From assembly GCA_018268855.1 (NCBI GenBank), contig JAFDVR010000006.1, forward strand, positions 326,435-390,434: a stretch of 64,000 nucleotides of DNA. The letters run 5' to 3'. The notes beneath the pieces were generated by a model that had not been told where the DNA came from, made no database searches, and saw nothing but the letters and a program-made list of their open reading frames with translations. The DNA is from Acidobacteriota bacterium. Lineage in GTDB: Bacteria > Acidobacteriota > Terriglobia > Terriglobales > Acidobacteriaceae. Every line of letters begins with the position of its first letter. Position 1 is the stretch's first letter. The translations under genes were made by a program, and so were the position numbers. Shown piece by piece: positions 7,618 to 16,450 of the stretch.

Positions 7618-10383
7618 TTACCGCACAATTTCAGCAACCAACCGGACAGGTCCTATCAGGCCCGAAGGCAGCAACGCCATATCTGCCGTATAGGGCTCCC
7701 AATCACACCATGTAAGGCGCTTTTCAGGCGGTAGTGCGGCGTCTCCAATCAACCGATTGGCCCACAGATTCACCACATCGATAAACAGGCTGTTCTCGCC
7801 TGGCTTGATCATCCCGGTCACATCTACCTGATACGGTGGCCGCCACAGCACGCCGACATCTTTGCCATTCAGGCGCACGTGCGCCATCACTTTAACCTCG
7901 CCCAGTCGCAGAAACACACGCTTGCCAGCCATAGGCCAGTTCGCGGGAACGGTGATCGATCCGGTGTAGGTTGCCGTCCCCGAAAAGTGGCGCACCCCTT
8001 CGTCGCCCACCTCTGTCCACGATCGAAGCGAAGCGAGATCGATGCTCGCCGGCGCACCCTTTCCCGGAGGAAAACTCACATGCCATTGCGGATTTGCAAT
8101 CACCATGTCGGGCTTGACCAGCGCACCGGGCAAAGGTGAGGTAAGCCGCCCCTTCTTCACCGCGCGTTTGCGAAAGACAAAGAATGCTGAACCCGATGCA
8201 TTGAAACGATGCACCAGCGCTACCCCATGCTCCGTATTGTGGAACTCGCTCAACTCGCGTACTTCGCCTGTCTCCGGGTCCCATAACTCCGGCTGCATGC
8301 CCTTTGCGCGAAACGTAAGTGTCGGGCGCAGATCGTTGTTCTGCTGATTCGCTACAAAATAAATCAGCGTGTCGCCATCGTGCCGCCCTGTCCAGTTCAC
8401 CGGGAGGTTTGAGTGAAAATCAGGAACGCATGCGATGCGCTCCAGCAACTGCTCCAGCGATCCCTCGCTCACAACGTGCTTTGCGCCGCTGCCCCATAGC
8501 TCTGCCTTGGCTGCCTCAAACCGCTTGCGGTTCTCTTCCAGATGTCCGAATCCCGGCGTGTACTCCGGCGCCGTTCCCCACACGGTGGCTCCAGCGCGCA
8601 CCAGATCGCGAATCTTCTCCAGCAGCGCAGGCGTGGCATACTTCCACGGCGGCAGCACCAGCACGCTGTATGTCATGCCATCCGGCAGAACCAGCTTGCC
8701 GTCTTTCACGGAAACGCGCGTCATCAGCGCCTCTGCCGTCATCTGGTCGTAGTTGTAGCCCTCCGGCGGGACAGGTACCAGCTCCATATTGCGTTGGTTC
8801 GGTTCTTCAGGCCGCAGATAGCAGAAATCTGCCGCAAACACACCGCGCGTCAGCATGGACAGGCAGCGCGCCAGATACGTGTGCCACGCGCCCGACATCT
8901 CCCACCACGTGTTCGTGCGCTCGTAGTGCAATCCCCACGGCCCCATCGTCGCTCCCGGAGCGCGGTCGAGCCACGGCTGATGGGCATAGCGGTGGAAGAC
9001 GAAGCGATGAATGCCCTGGCAAAGTTCAAAGTCTCCAAGGGCCTTCAACTCTGCAGGATGTTTGAGCCACATCTCTTTCTCATCAGATGTAAACGCCTCC
9101 GCGGACACGAGCCGCTTGCCATAGATGTGCGCTGCTGACGCCATCTCTCTGCCGTTGTACTCCGTCACTTCGCCGCCGTAGCGCGAGCCGTAGGTCCAGA
9201 ACTCCGGCATCGGCTCATCCGCCCGGCCCACATACGAGAGTTCATCGCCAAAGGGCAAAATCTCTCCTTCGATAGACAGGCGTATGCCATGCTCATTCGC
9301 CAGCTTGTGCAGATGTCCCGCGTAGTTCTCGTTCAGCATCTCGCTGCGCAGCGTCTCATAATCCCATCGCACGCGGTCGGTCTCATCGCCATCGCCCACC
9401 CTGTACTTACGCGAGAACGTAGGCAAATACGGCAGGATGTCATAACCGTACTTCGCGCGAAACGCCTCTGGAAATTTCGCCGTCCAGTTCTGTGAACCCG
9501 CCTCCCAACTATCCACATGCGTGCAGATGATGGCCTTCTTTGCCAGCGGGCCTGCGATCTTCAGCAGCACCTCCATCTGGCTGCGGAAGTGCAACTCCAC
9601 AGCTTCCTTGCTCAGCTTGTCGCACTCCAGCCCTGCCTGGCCAAGTACTACTGGGCGGGTGGATGCTCCAGTAGAACGATGTCCGATGCGGAAGACGCGC
9701 CACTTCCCTTCGGGTGCTTTCCAAACTAGCTTGCCATCAGCGTTCATCTGCGATGTCAGATCGACAATCTCATTGCGCTGCACAATCTCTTTACCATGGT
9801 CGGGCACAGCGACGACACCTATGTCACGGTAAAACTTCTCCGCCGCATCCATGCGTTCCGACGCATTCCGTGTGGAACGCGGTGGTGCTCCGGGCGGTAA
9901 CATCACGGATACGTCCTTCCCACCGCTCACCGGAGTCTCTGACAAGACCAGGTGCTGCATGCTCATCTCCGGCGTGATCCATGCACCGCTCGATCCGCAC
10001 CATCCCGGCCCGTTCGTCATGTTGATCACAACGCCCGTGCGGGCAGCCTCCTTAACTGCATGCTCAAACATTTCCATCCACAGCGGTCCCATAAAAGTCA
10101 CTGGGCCTCGCGGGGGCGCAGGCTGATCAACAAGGTCCATCAAAATCACACCGGAGATACCCACACGCGCCATCGCTTCCAGATCGGCCGTAATCCCCTC
10201 GCGCGTTACATTGCCGTTGTTCCAGAACCAGTACACCCACGGTCCCGTTTCAAACGGCGGCTTCAGAAAAGTCCTCTCCGAAAGCACATCCGCCGAAGGC
10301 ATGCTTGCAGCAAGAAGAGCAGGGTCTAAAGAAAGCGCAGCAGCGGCAGCAGCCGAGCCCGCGAGAAAGCGTCTGCGGTCCAT
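7618..10383 (-). CDS. Glycoside hydrolase family 106-like protein (alpha-L-rhamnosidase type), Tat-exported
   Basis: A 921-residue secreted enzyme. The N-terminus MDRRRFLAGSAAAAAALSL is a twin-arginine signal; I start at the ATG at 10383 because AGGAG lies 8 bases upstream, whereas a longer frame would bury the signal. The catalytic region opens with GPWVYWFWNNGNVTREGI and continues with the TNGPGWCGSSGAWI segment typical of GH106-type proteins. The C-terminal third looks like a jelly-roll carbohydrate-binding domain. Such enzymes remove terminal L-rhamnose from plant polysaccharides such as rhamnogalacturonan. A second rhamnosidase (GH78) is 10 kb away. The family is recognised from the conserved N-terminal segments; substrate is inference. 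Confidence 0.82.
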   Translation of the reverse strand: MDRRRFLAGSAAAAAALSLDPALLAASMPSADVLSERTFLKPPFETGPWVYWFWNNGNVTREGITADLEAMARVGISGVILMDLVDQPAPPRGPVTFMGPLWMEMFEHAVKEAARTGVVINMTNGPGWCGSSGAWITPEMSMQHLVLSETPVSGGKDVSVMLPPGAPPRSTRNASERMDAAEKFYRDIGVVAVPDHGKEIVQRNEIVDLTSQMNADGKLVWKAPEGKWRVFRIGHRSTGASTRPVVLGQAGLECDKLSKEAVELHFRSQMEVLLKIAGPLAKKAIICTHVDSWEAGSQNWTAKFPEAFRAKYGYDILPYLPTFSRKYRVGDGDETDRVRWDYETLRSEMLNENYAGHLHKLANEHGIRLSIEGEILPFGDELSYVGRADEPMPEFWTYGSRYGGEVTEYNGREMASAAHIYGKRLVSAEAFTSDEKEMWLKHPAELKALGDFELCQGIHRFVFHRYAHQPWLDRAPGATMGPWGLHYERTNTWWEMSGAWHTYLARCLSMLTRGVFAADFCYLRPEEPNQRNMELVPVPPEGYNYDQMTAEALMTRVSVKDGKLVLPDGMTYSVLVLPPWKYATPALLEKIRDLVRAGATVWGTAPEYTPGFGHLEENRKRFEAAKAELWGSGAKHVVSEGSLEQLLERIACVPDFHSNLPVNWTGRHDGDTLIYFVANQQNNDLRPTLTFRAKGMQPELWDPETGEVRELSEFHNTEHGVALVHRFNASGSAFFVFRKRAVKKGRLTSPLPGALVKPDMVIANPQWHVSFPPGKGAPASIDLASLRSWTEVGDEGVRHFSGTATYTGSITVPANWPMAGKRVFLRLGEVKVMAHVRLNGKDVGVLWRPPYQVDVTGMIKPGENSLFIDVVNLWANRLIGDAALPPEKRLTWCDWEPYTADMALLPSGLIGPVRLVAEIVR

Positions 10384-10543
10384 AACGAGAAACTCCTGTG
10401 TTGGGAAGACGGACAATTATCTCCGATTGCCATGAGGAATATATGCAAACTATCTGCGCGTTTCCTGCTGGAAATTCAGCAGTGTAATCCCCCACCAGAA
10501 ATCTCCGTCTCTTGTGTTGAACACCTGCAAACAAGGACGAAAT

Positions 10544-11445
10544 ATGGGCCACAGTCATTCGCATGAACACGATCCCCGCTTGCATATGGGCGAAGTCCCC
10601 GCCGAAGTTCTTACCCGCATTCGCCAACGCAGCTCGCTTCTAAAAAACGGTTTCTCGCGTCGCGATGCTGTCCGTCTTATGGGCCTTGCTGGAATTGCAG
10701 GCATCGCTGGGTGCGGAGCAGGCGGCACGGCCTCATTCGGCTCCTCCTCCAATTCGTCCTCCGGCACCAGTGGCAGCAGTTCCTCCAGCAGCGGCTCACC
10801 CACAACCACCGGCAGCGGCACCACAACCTGCGTGAAAGGTCTCAGCAAAACGGAAGGCCCCTACTGGGTAGATGGTGATACCAATACACCGCAGCGCTCC
10901 GATATCCGCTCGGACACAAAGGGGACTATCGTGCAGACCGGATATCAGGGTGTGACACTTGCACTCTCCTTCGCCGTTTACACCTACAGCGCCAACGGAT
11001 GCACACCGCTGCAAAACGCGCGCGTCGACATCTGGCACGCCAGCGCGCAAGGAAAATACTCCGACATATCAGGTGAAGGCACCAGCGACGATAATTACCT
11101 GCGTGGCTATCAGCTCTCCGACACCACTGGCCTCGTCAGCTTCACTACTATCTATCCCGGTGGTACAGCGGACGCACCCCGCACATCCACCTGCGCATCC
11201 GCATCTACGACTCAAGCGGCAATCAGTCGATCAACAGCACCACGCAGGTCTTCTTCAACGACGCACTCAGCGACAGCATTTACGCCACCTCCAGTTACTA
11301 CCAACGCAGCGGCTCACGCGACACCTACAACGCCAGCGACAACATCTACGGCAACGCATCACAACTGCTGCTCACGTTAAATGGATCGGTGAACGCGGGT
11401 TACACAGGTGCACTGTATGGAATTGGTGTGCCGTTCAGTTCGTAA
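10544..11445 (+). pseudogene. Intradiol ring-cleavage dioxygenase-like protein, frameshifted
   Basis: Starts at the ATG at 10544 (AAGGA six bases upstream) with an MGHSHSHEH leader and a Tat/lipoprotein-like segment (SRRDAVRLMGLAGIAGIAGC). A long Ser/Gly/Thr linker follows, then a dioxygenase domain with EGPYWVDG and ARVDIWHASAQGKYSD. At about 11159-11161 the frame must change by one base to continue: before it TTIYPG, after it WYSGRTPHIHLRIRIYDSSG and on to the TAA at 11443-11445. The joined product matches the family motif YPGWYxGRxxHIH, which supplies the iron-ligand tyrosine and histidines. In the uninterrupted frame translation runs off into unrelated sequence to about 11380. Either a real inactivating mutation or a sequencing/assembly error. 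Confidence 0.8.
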
Positions 11446-11791
11446 TCCGATTAATTCAGCACGATCATGCGTTAGCAGACACTTCAGGGCCGTCCTGGAG
11501 AGCCTGAACGATGTTTCATATATGCTGTGTCTGCTACATTCGGCACAATCCATTTGCCGGTTTACCTCAATGAAACTCGTACAATAGAGATAGGACGTTC
11601 TCTATCGTCCACACACGCCTATTCGACCTGTTGTAGACATAACTTCAACAGAGAGAAGATTTTGCCTCCAACCTTTGCAGAATGAATATCTTGCAGCCTG
11701 TGCAAATCACATCTGCAACAAACGAAATTACTTAGAGATACCATCCCCAGGGGGGTGGGGTACCTCTGGAAAGTCACTAAGAGAACGGACC
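11446..11791. other. Intergenic region upstream of the efp-like gene
   Basis: About 345 bases without a convincing gene. The only structures I see are an imperfect GATAG/CTATC hairpin near 11590-11610 and the G/C-run motif at 11738-11763 described separately. No tRNA cloverleaf or coding frame was recognised. Confidence 0.6.
11738..11763 (+). repeat. ATACCAT-CCCC-AGGGGGG intergenic motif, copy 1
   Basis: ATACCATCCCCAGGGGGG followed by TGGGGTAC. A near-identical string occurs on the minus strand at 42791-42820. The C-run and G-run can pair into a short hairpin. It lies about 30 bases before the start of the efp-like gene. Confidence 0.55.
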
Positions 11792-12364
11792 ATGGCAGCA
11801 TTGATCGACGCAATCAACGTCAAGCGTAAGACTGTCTTCGAATTCGAAGGCGCACCCTATGTCTCCCTGGAGCGCGAGATCAGCACGCCCACGGCACGCG
11901 GCGGCCAGACCCTCGTCCGCATCAAAATGCGCAATCTCATCACGCGCGCCGTCTTCGACAAGACCTTCAAAGCAGAAGAGAAATTTCGTGAGCCCGATCT
12001 CGAGTACGTTCCCGCAACCTATCTCTACAAGGACAATGATGGAGCGTACTTCATGGACGAATCCACCTATGAGACCATCAGCCTCACCGAAGACCAGCTT
12101 GGCGACGCGCTCGATTACCTGGTGGACGGCACCCCTCTCCAGCTCCATAAGTACAACGGCAATCCAATTGGCACCGTGCTTCCCATCCACGTTGAACTCA
12201 CCATCACTTACACCGAACCAGCCGTAAAGGGCGATACCTCTTCCGGCGCGGTGAAAGACGCAAAGCTCGAAACGGGAAAGGTCATCAAAGTGCCGCTCTT
12301 CATCACCGAAGGAGAAAAGGTAAAAGTTTCCACCGAAAGCGGCGAATTCGCAGGCAGAGCATAA
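11792..12364 (+). CDS. Elongation factor P paralogue
   Basis: A 190-residue protein with the three-domain EF-P layout. The N-terminal KOW-like domain contains LVRIKMRNLITRAVFD, the OB domain has ATYLYKDNDGAYFMDESTYE (equivalent to the YLYxDGDxxxFMDxxxYE signature), and the C-terminal domain ends KLETGKVIKVPLFITEGEKV. EF-P binds ribosomes stalled at polyproline. The loop that normally presents a modified Lys or Arg reads TPTARGGQT (Arg36, Gly37, Gly38), so the tip position aligns with glycine and the arginine is one residue earlier. The canonical-looking efp is at 47195-47755. I start at 11792 because homology begins there. Confidence 0.9.
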   Translation: MAALIDAINVKRKTVFEFEGAPYVSLEREISTPTARGGQTLVRIKMRNLITRAVFDKTFKAEEKFREPDLEYVPATYLYKDNDGAYFMDESTYETISLTEDQLGDALDYLVDGTPLQLHKYNGNPIGTVLPIHVELTITYTEPAVKGDTSSGAVKDAKLETGKVIKVPLFITEGEKVKVSTESGEFAGRA

Positions 12365-12485
12365 GAATTCTTCCTGCATTGTAAAAACGGAACTCACTGC
12401 TGTACGAACGGTAGGTCAGGGCTTCAGCCATGACAAGAATCAATCCGGCTGTAGTCGCTGAGCTCTGTTCCGCGAAGCCACAGAA

Positions 12486-12527
12486 AAATAAAAGCGGCGC
12501 TCTCCTAGTCGAGCGCCGCTTTTATTT
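12486..12527. terminator. Long bidirectional terminator after the efp-like gene
   Basis: AAATAAAAGCGGCGCTC and GAGCGCCGCTTTTATTT form a perfect 17-bp inverted repeat around an 8-base loop (12503-12510). It lies between convergent genes, and both arms end in A/T runs suitable for termination in either direction. Confidence 0.93.
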
Positions 12528-12544
12528 GGCAAAGATCGAGCCCG

Positions 12545-13066
12545 CTAGCTCGCCTTCTTCGCCCTGCTTCGGCTTCCTGAAGTCATTCTTGAATGCGACC
12601 CGGAAGACGTGGAACGTGCCGTTGGGATGGACGATGTCTTTCCCCGCGAAGAACTGCTGCTCGATCTGCTGGAGGAACTCGATGACCGCGATCCATTCGA
12701 TCTGCGGCCCGAGGTAATTGAGATTGGCTCTTTGGTGCTACGTTTGCTGGAACTCGATTGATTGCTGCCGCTGGATTTATCGTTCTCCGGATAAACCAGC
12801 TTATTGAAGTTACTCTTTGCTCCACCTGCGGTCTTCTCCTGATAGATCAGTTCCAGGCCGCTGTCGTCGAACTTTTCAAAGAAATCGTCCCAGGAAATCT
12901 CCTGCAACGAACCGTCGTTTGCATTCTTTGCCTTGGGAAACATGAACCGGAGAATGCCTGGCTCGCCACTCTTCTCCGTGCTTGCTACTTCAGCAGGGAC
13001 AGCGCCGCGCGCTTCCGCCCAGCGTTGAATCTCATCGTGGTCCTGTGTGGTTTTAGAAAGTGCCAT
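12545..13066 (-). CDS. Small conserved protein with Ser/Arg-rich C-terminal tail
   Basis: 173 residues from the ATG at 13066, which has a strong GGAGG nine bases upstream. The first 95 residues (MALSKTTQDHDEIQRWAEAR, then ISWDDFFEKFDDSGLELIYQ and AGGAKSNFNKLVYPE) belong to a small conserved family of unknown function that I have seen in many proteobacteria and acidobacteria. The remainder is low-complexity serine, arginine and lysine ending SRSRAKKAS. The same DNA in another minus-strand frame is open for 66 codons and gives a globular-looking sequence (see findings), so the true C-terminus deserves checking. Possibly a nucleic-acid-associated protein; function unknown. Confidence 0.75.
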   Translation of the reverse strand: MALSKTTQDHDEIQRWAEARGAVPAEVASTEKSGEPGILRFMFPKAKNANDGSLQEISWDDFFEKFDDSGLELIYQEKTAGGAKSNFNKLVYPENDKSSGSNQSSSSKRSTKEPISITSGRRSNGSRSSSSSSRSSSSSSRGKTSSIPTARSTSSGSHSRMTSGSRSRAKKAS

Positions 13067-13167
13067 GGATGTTGCCCTCCACGATTTGTGATGGCACTTT
13101 CGCAAATGCAGAAATCATCTTCAGAATTGCTTGCGCGCAATGTCGCAGAATTGCACAAACAGGTAAT

Positions 13168-14160
13168 ATGTTGCGCATGAAGAATCTTGATCGTCGCAGC
13201 TTCCTATCGCTTGGCGCAGCCGCAGCAGCTAGCACCGCTCTCCCTCTGCACGCCGCGCCTTCTGCCTCTGCCGGAAATGTGAAATTCGTCTTCTTCACCG
13301 ATACGCACATAGAGCCGGAACTGAACGGCGGTGAAGGATGCGCGAAGGCATTCGCTCGCATTAAGTCCCTCAAGCCGGAGTTCTGCATTCAAGGCGGCGA
13401 TCACTGCATCGACCTCACCTCGCAGCCGCGCGAACGCAGCATGATGCTCATCGATCTCTATAAGAAGACAGAGCACATCCTCGACGTTCCCGTGCATCAA
13501 GTGATCGGTAACCACGACGTGCTCGGCACAGTGAGCAAGAGCGGTGTTTCTCATAGCGATCCGCTCTGGGGAAAGAAGGTCTACTACGAGAAGTTCGACA
13601 AACACACCTACTACTCGTGGGACCACAAAGGCTACCACTTCATCGTGCTCGACACCATCGACATCAATCCAGCGAACGGCGATTACAGGCCACGTATCGA
13701 CGCCGATCAGGTCAAATGGCTTACCGACGATATGGCCAAGGTAAAAGCAGGAACACCCATCGTCGTCTCCTGCCACGTCCCCATCGTCACCGGCGTTCCG
13801 GCATACGTGAAGACGGATTATCCCTACTGGCGCGTCGAGAACGCCTACGAGATTCTTCCGATGTTCACCAACCACAACGTCATCGCCGTGCTGCAAGGCC
13901 ATACGCATGTGAACGAGGTCGTCTACTGGCACAACATCCCATTCATCACCTCAGGCGCCGTCTGCGGCAACTGGTGGAAGGGTTCGCACTGGGGAACGCC
14001 GGAAGGCTTCACGGTCGTAGAACTTGCCGGCGGACGAGTCCGCTGGCGCTATGAAACATACGGCTTCAAGACCGTTTCTCCCGAGGCCGATCCGTATCCG
14101 GTTGTAGAACATCCAGTTGTGCCTGGATCGCGTCCGTTCTCAAATGAAAGTCCGCTATAA
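13168..14160 (+). CDS. Tat-exported calcineurin-like metallophosphoesterase
   Basis: 330 residues with an N-terminal twin-arginine-like signal (LDRRSFLSLGAAAAASTALP). The five metal-binding blocks of calcineurin-type phosphoesterases appear in order: FTDTHIE, QGGDHC, VIGNHDV, SCHVPI and LQGHTHVNE. The substrate could be phosphodiesters, nucleotides or phosphoproteins outside the cytoplasm. I use the ATG at 13168; the one at 13177 is also possible. It stands alone, followed by a strong terminator. Confidence 0.9.
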   Translation: MLRMKNLDRRSFLSLGAAAAASTALPLHAAPSASAGNVKFVFFTDTHIEPELNGGEGCAKAFARIKSLKPEFCIQGGDHCIDLTSQPRERSMMLIDLYKKTEHILDVPVHQVIGNHDVLGTVSKSGVSHSDPLWGKKVYYEKFDKHTYYSWDHKGYHFIVLDTIDINPANGDYRPRIDADQVKWLTDDMAKVKAGTPIVVSCHVPIVTGVPAYVKTDYPYWRVENAYEILPMFTNHNVIAVLQGHTHVNEVVYWHNIPFITSGAVCGNWWKGSHWGTPEGFTVVELAGGRVRWRYETYGFKTVSPEADPYPVVEHPVVPGSRPFSNESPL

Positions 14161-14174
14161 AGACACGAAATCAA

Positions 14175-14206
14175 GTAAAAAGCCCCGCAAAAGCGGGGCT
14201 TTTTAC
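14175..14206. terminator. Bidirectional terminator
   Basis: GTAAAAAGCCCCGC-AAAA-GCGGGGCTTTTTAC, a perfect 14-bp stem between the phosphoesterase gene and the convergent 62-residue gene. Confidence 0.93.
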
Positions 14207-14224
14207 CGTTTCGTTCAGACAATT

Positions 14225-14413
14225 CTACTTCGTGAAGATGGAGCGTCCTGGATCGCGTTCTTCGTTGTTCTTCAAACGATTCGAGGCGCGCTCCGCCGAC
14301 TCGTCCGCAATCTGGTCGATGCGGCTCTCGTGTTCTTCATGCTCCAGCGCTTCGTGCGATGGGCGCGCCGGGCTTTTTGTACGGTTCGCGTCAACTTTCG
14401 AAACTTCGTTCAT
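14225..14413 (-). CDS. Small highly charged hypothetical protein
   Basis: 62 residues from the ATG at 14413 with a GAGGTGA ribosome site 8 bases upstream. Very hydrophilic, rich in Glu, Arg, Ser and His (ALEHEEHESRIDQIADESAE), with no membrane segment and no cysteine. A predicted helix occupies the middle. It is divergent from the dipeptidase gene with an 82-bp gap and shares the terminator at 14175-14206. No family recognised. Support is the good ribosome site, composition and terminator placement. Confidence 0.6.
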   Translation of the reverse strand: MNEVSKVDANRTKSPARPSHEALEHEEHESRIDQIADESAERASNRLKNNEERDPGRSIFTK

Positions 14414-14495
14414 GGCGATTTCACCTCGTCTACCATAGACGCTGTGGCTGCGCGGCGAGTTGGTCGCCCCGCACAGCATACAAACTGTGGGGTTT

Positions 14496-15635
14496 ATGCT
14501 CGACAAAATCGCCGAGGCACGCGCTTTGCACGCTCGCACGCTGGTCATCGACACCCATGCGGACACGCCGCAGCGGTTCCGCGATGAGCGGTGGAACTTT
14601 ACCCGTGCCGATCTGCGCGGCGAGCACCTCTCACTGGTGACGGCTAAGGCCGGTGGTCTGGATGCGGAATTTTTCGCTGCCTGGGTAGAACCCACGGAGT
14701 GGCGTGGACACTATGCCGAACGCACACGGTCACTCATTCACAGTGTGCATGAGCAGGTGGAATGCAGTCCGAATGAGATGGCGCTGTGCACCTCCGCGGA
14801 TGAAATTGATATGGCGTATCGCGATGGAAAGTTCGCCGCGCTGATCGGCATTGAAGGCGGGCATTCCATCGAAGCGCGGATTGATCTGCTGGAGGAGTTC
14901 TACGCGAACGGCGTGCGCTATATGACGCTCACCTGGTCGAATAACAACGAGTGGGCCGACTCGAGCGGGGATACGGAAGTGCATGGCGGTCTGACTGCGT
15001 TTGGGAGGACTGTTGTCCGCCGGATGAACGACCTGGGCATGATGGTGGATGTGTCGCACGTTTCGAACAAGACCTTCTGGGATGTGATGAAAACTTCGAC
15101 TGCTCCGGTGATCGCGTCGCATTCTTCGTGCCGTGCGTTGACGGCAGCGCCGCGCAATCTTACTGACCAGATGATGCGTGCGATTGCGGACGCGGGCGGC
15201 GCGGTGATGATCAACTTCTTCCCTGCGTTTATTGATGAAGCCTGGCGCGCTGCGTGGAATGCTCTGCGGGACGAGCGTTCTGCACGTCATCGCGAAGTGG
15301 AAGCGCCGTATCGCAAGAGCGGAGAGCCGGTTCCATTTCATGTCTCGGATGCGGTTGATCGTGAATTTACAGAGAAGGTCGGGCGTGCGCCGTTCGCATC
15401 GCTCATTGATCACTTCGACCATGCGCTGCAGGTGATTGGGCCTGACCACGTTGGCATTGGCACGGATTTTGACGGCATTCCTACGCCGCCGGCGAAAATA
15501 GACTCCGCGGCCGATCTGCCGCTGGTGACGGCGGCGCTGCTGGAGCGAGGCTACTCCGAGGCCGATCTCACCAAGGTGCTTGGCGCAAATCTGCAGCGTG
15601 TCTTCCGCGCGGTGGAGGCAGCGGCGGTATCCTGA
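14496..15635 (+). CDS. Membrane dipeptidase (peptidase family M19)
   Basis: A 379-residue zinc dipeptidase of the renal dipeptidase family, which hydrolyses dipeptides including some with a D-residue. The metal-binding H-x-D is in VIDTHADTPQRF near the N-terminus, the bridging glutamate in LIGIEGGHSI, a histidine in VIASHSSCRAL and the C-terminal GIGTDFDGI. No signal peptide is evident, so it is probably cytoplasmic. I start at 14496 (homology begins at LDKIAEARAL); an upstream TTG would add 12 unlikely residues. A cyclophilin gene begins 10 bp downstream. Confidence 0.92.
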   Translation: MLDKIAEARALHARTLVIDTHADTPQRFRDERWNFTRADLRGEHLSLVTAKAGGLDAEFFAAWVEPTEWRGHYAERTRSLIHSVHEQVECSPNEMALCTSADEIDMAYRDGKFAALIGIEGGHSIEARIDLLEEFYANGVRYMTLTWSNNNEWADSSGDTEVHGGLTAFGRTVVRRMNDLGMMVDVSHVSNKTFWDVMKTSTAPVIASHSSCRALTAAPRNLTDQMMRAIADAGGAVMINFFPAFIDEAWRAAWNALRDERSARHREVEAPYRKSGEPVPFHVSDAVDREFTEKVGRAPFASLIDHFDHALQVIGPDHVGIGTDFDGIPTPPAKIDSAADLPLVTAALLERGYSEADLTKVLGANLQRVFRAVEAAAVS

Positions 15636-15645
15636 GAGAGCAATT

Positions 15646-16410
15646 ATGAACCGTACTCTTTTCACATTTGCCACACTCGTTCTTGCCCCTTTGTGTATCA
15701 GCGCGCAGGCACCTGCGACGACGCCCGCAGTACCTGCTACGCAGCAGCAGACCAAACCCGCGGCTGTCGATGATCTGCCGGACAGCCCGAGCACATCGGC
15801 GCAGATTACCGCTCCGCCGGAACCCAATGGGCCCAAGGTGGTCTTCGATACGACGATGGGCCGCATGGTCTGCCAGTTCTACCAGAAGGAAGCGCCGATG
15901 ACGGTGGCCAACTTCATCGGTCTGGCTGAGGGCACGAAGGAGTTCATGGACCCCACAACCGGCGAGAAGAAGAACGGCGTGCGCTTTTATGACGGCACCA
16001 CCTTTCATCGTGTGATTCCGCACTTCATGATTCAGGGCGGAGATCGGCTTGGCACTGGCGCAGGCGATCCCGGTTACATGTTCGGCGATGAGTTCAATAA
16101 GGGACTGCGCTTCGATCGGAGCGGACGCCTGGCGATGGCGAACGCTGGCCCCGGCACGAACGGATCGCAGTTCTTCATCACGGAAGATGCGCAGGACGAA
16201 TTGAATGGGAAGCACACCATCTTTGGCCAGTGCGATGCGCACGCGCAGTTGATTGAGCAGTCGATCGCGCGCGTGGACCGCGACAGCAACGACAAGCCGA
16301 TCACGCCCGTTGTGATCAACAAAGTGACCATTGTGCGCGAGGGCCAGTCCCTGCCGCCGGAACCGGCACCCGCGCAAACTCCTGCCGCAGCAGCCTCTCC
16401 GGCGCAATAA
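15646..16410 (+). CDS. Exported cyclophilin-type peptidyl-prolyl isomerase
   Basis: 254 residues with a signal peptide (MNRTLFTFATLVLAPLCISA), an Ala/Pro/Gln-rich linker, then a cyclophilin domain from about 66 to 235. Active-site blocks are TFHRVIPHFMIQGGD, AMANAGPGTNGSQFFIT and LNGKHTIFGQ, preserving the catalytic Arg and Gln. The C-terminus is a second proline/alanine-rich tail. It should act as a periplasmic folding catalyst. It is transcribed with the dipeptidase upstream and with a cytoplasmic cyclophilin 40 bp downstream. Confidence 0.93.
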   Translation: MNRTLFTFATLVLAPLCISAQAPATTPAVPATQQQTKPAAVDDLPDSPSTSAQITAPPEPNGPKVVFDTTMGRMVCQFYQKEAPMTVANFIGLAEGTKEFMDPTTGEKKNGVRFYDGTTFHRVIPHFMIQGGDRLGTGAGDPGYMFGDEFNKGLRFDRSGRLAMANAGPGTNGSQFFITEDAQDELNGKHTIFGQCDAHAQLIEQSIARVDRDSNDKPITPVVINKVTIVREGQSLPPEPAPAQTPAAAASPAQ

Positions 16411-16450
16411 CCTCTATATTGGTACGAGCAAACAACGTAAGGAGCAACAC

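Noticed and set aside
14730..16407. Long minus-strand open frames opposite the dipeptidase and first cyclophilin
   Set aside because: They are antisense shadows of genes with intact catalytic motifs, rich in Arg and His without any family pattern.
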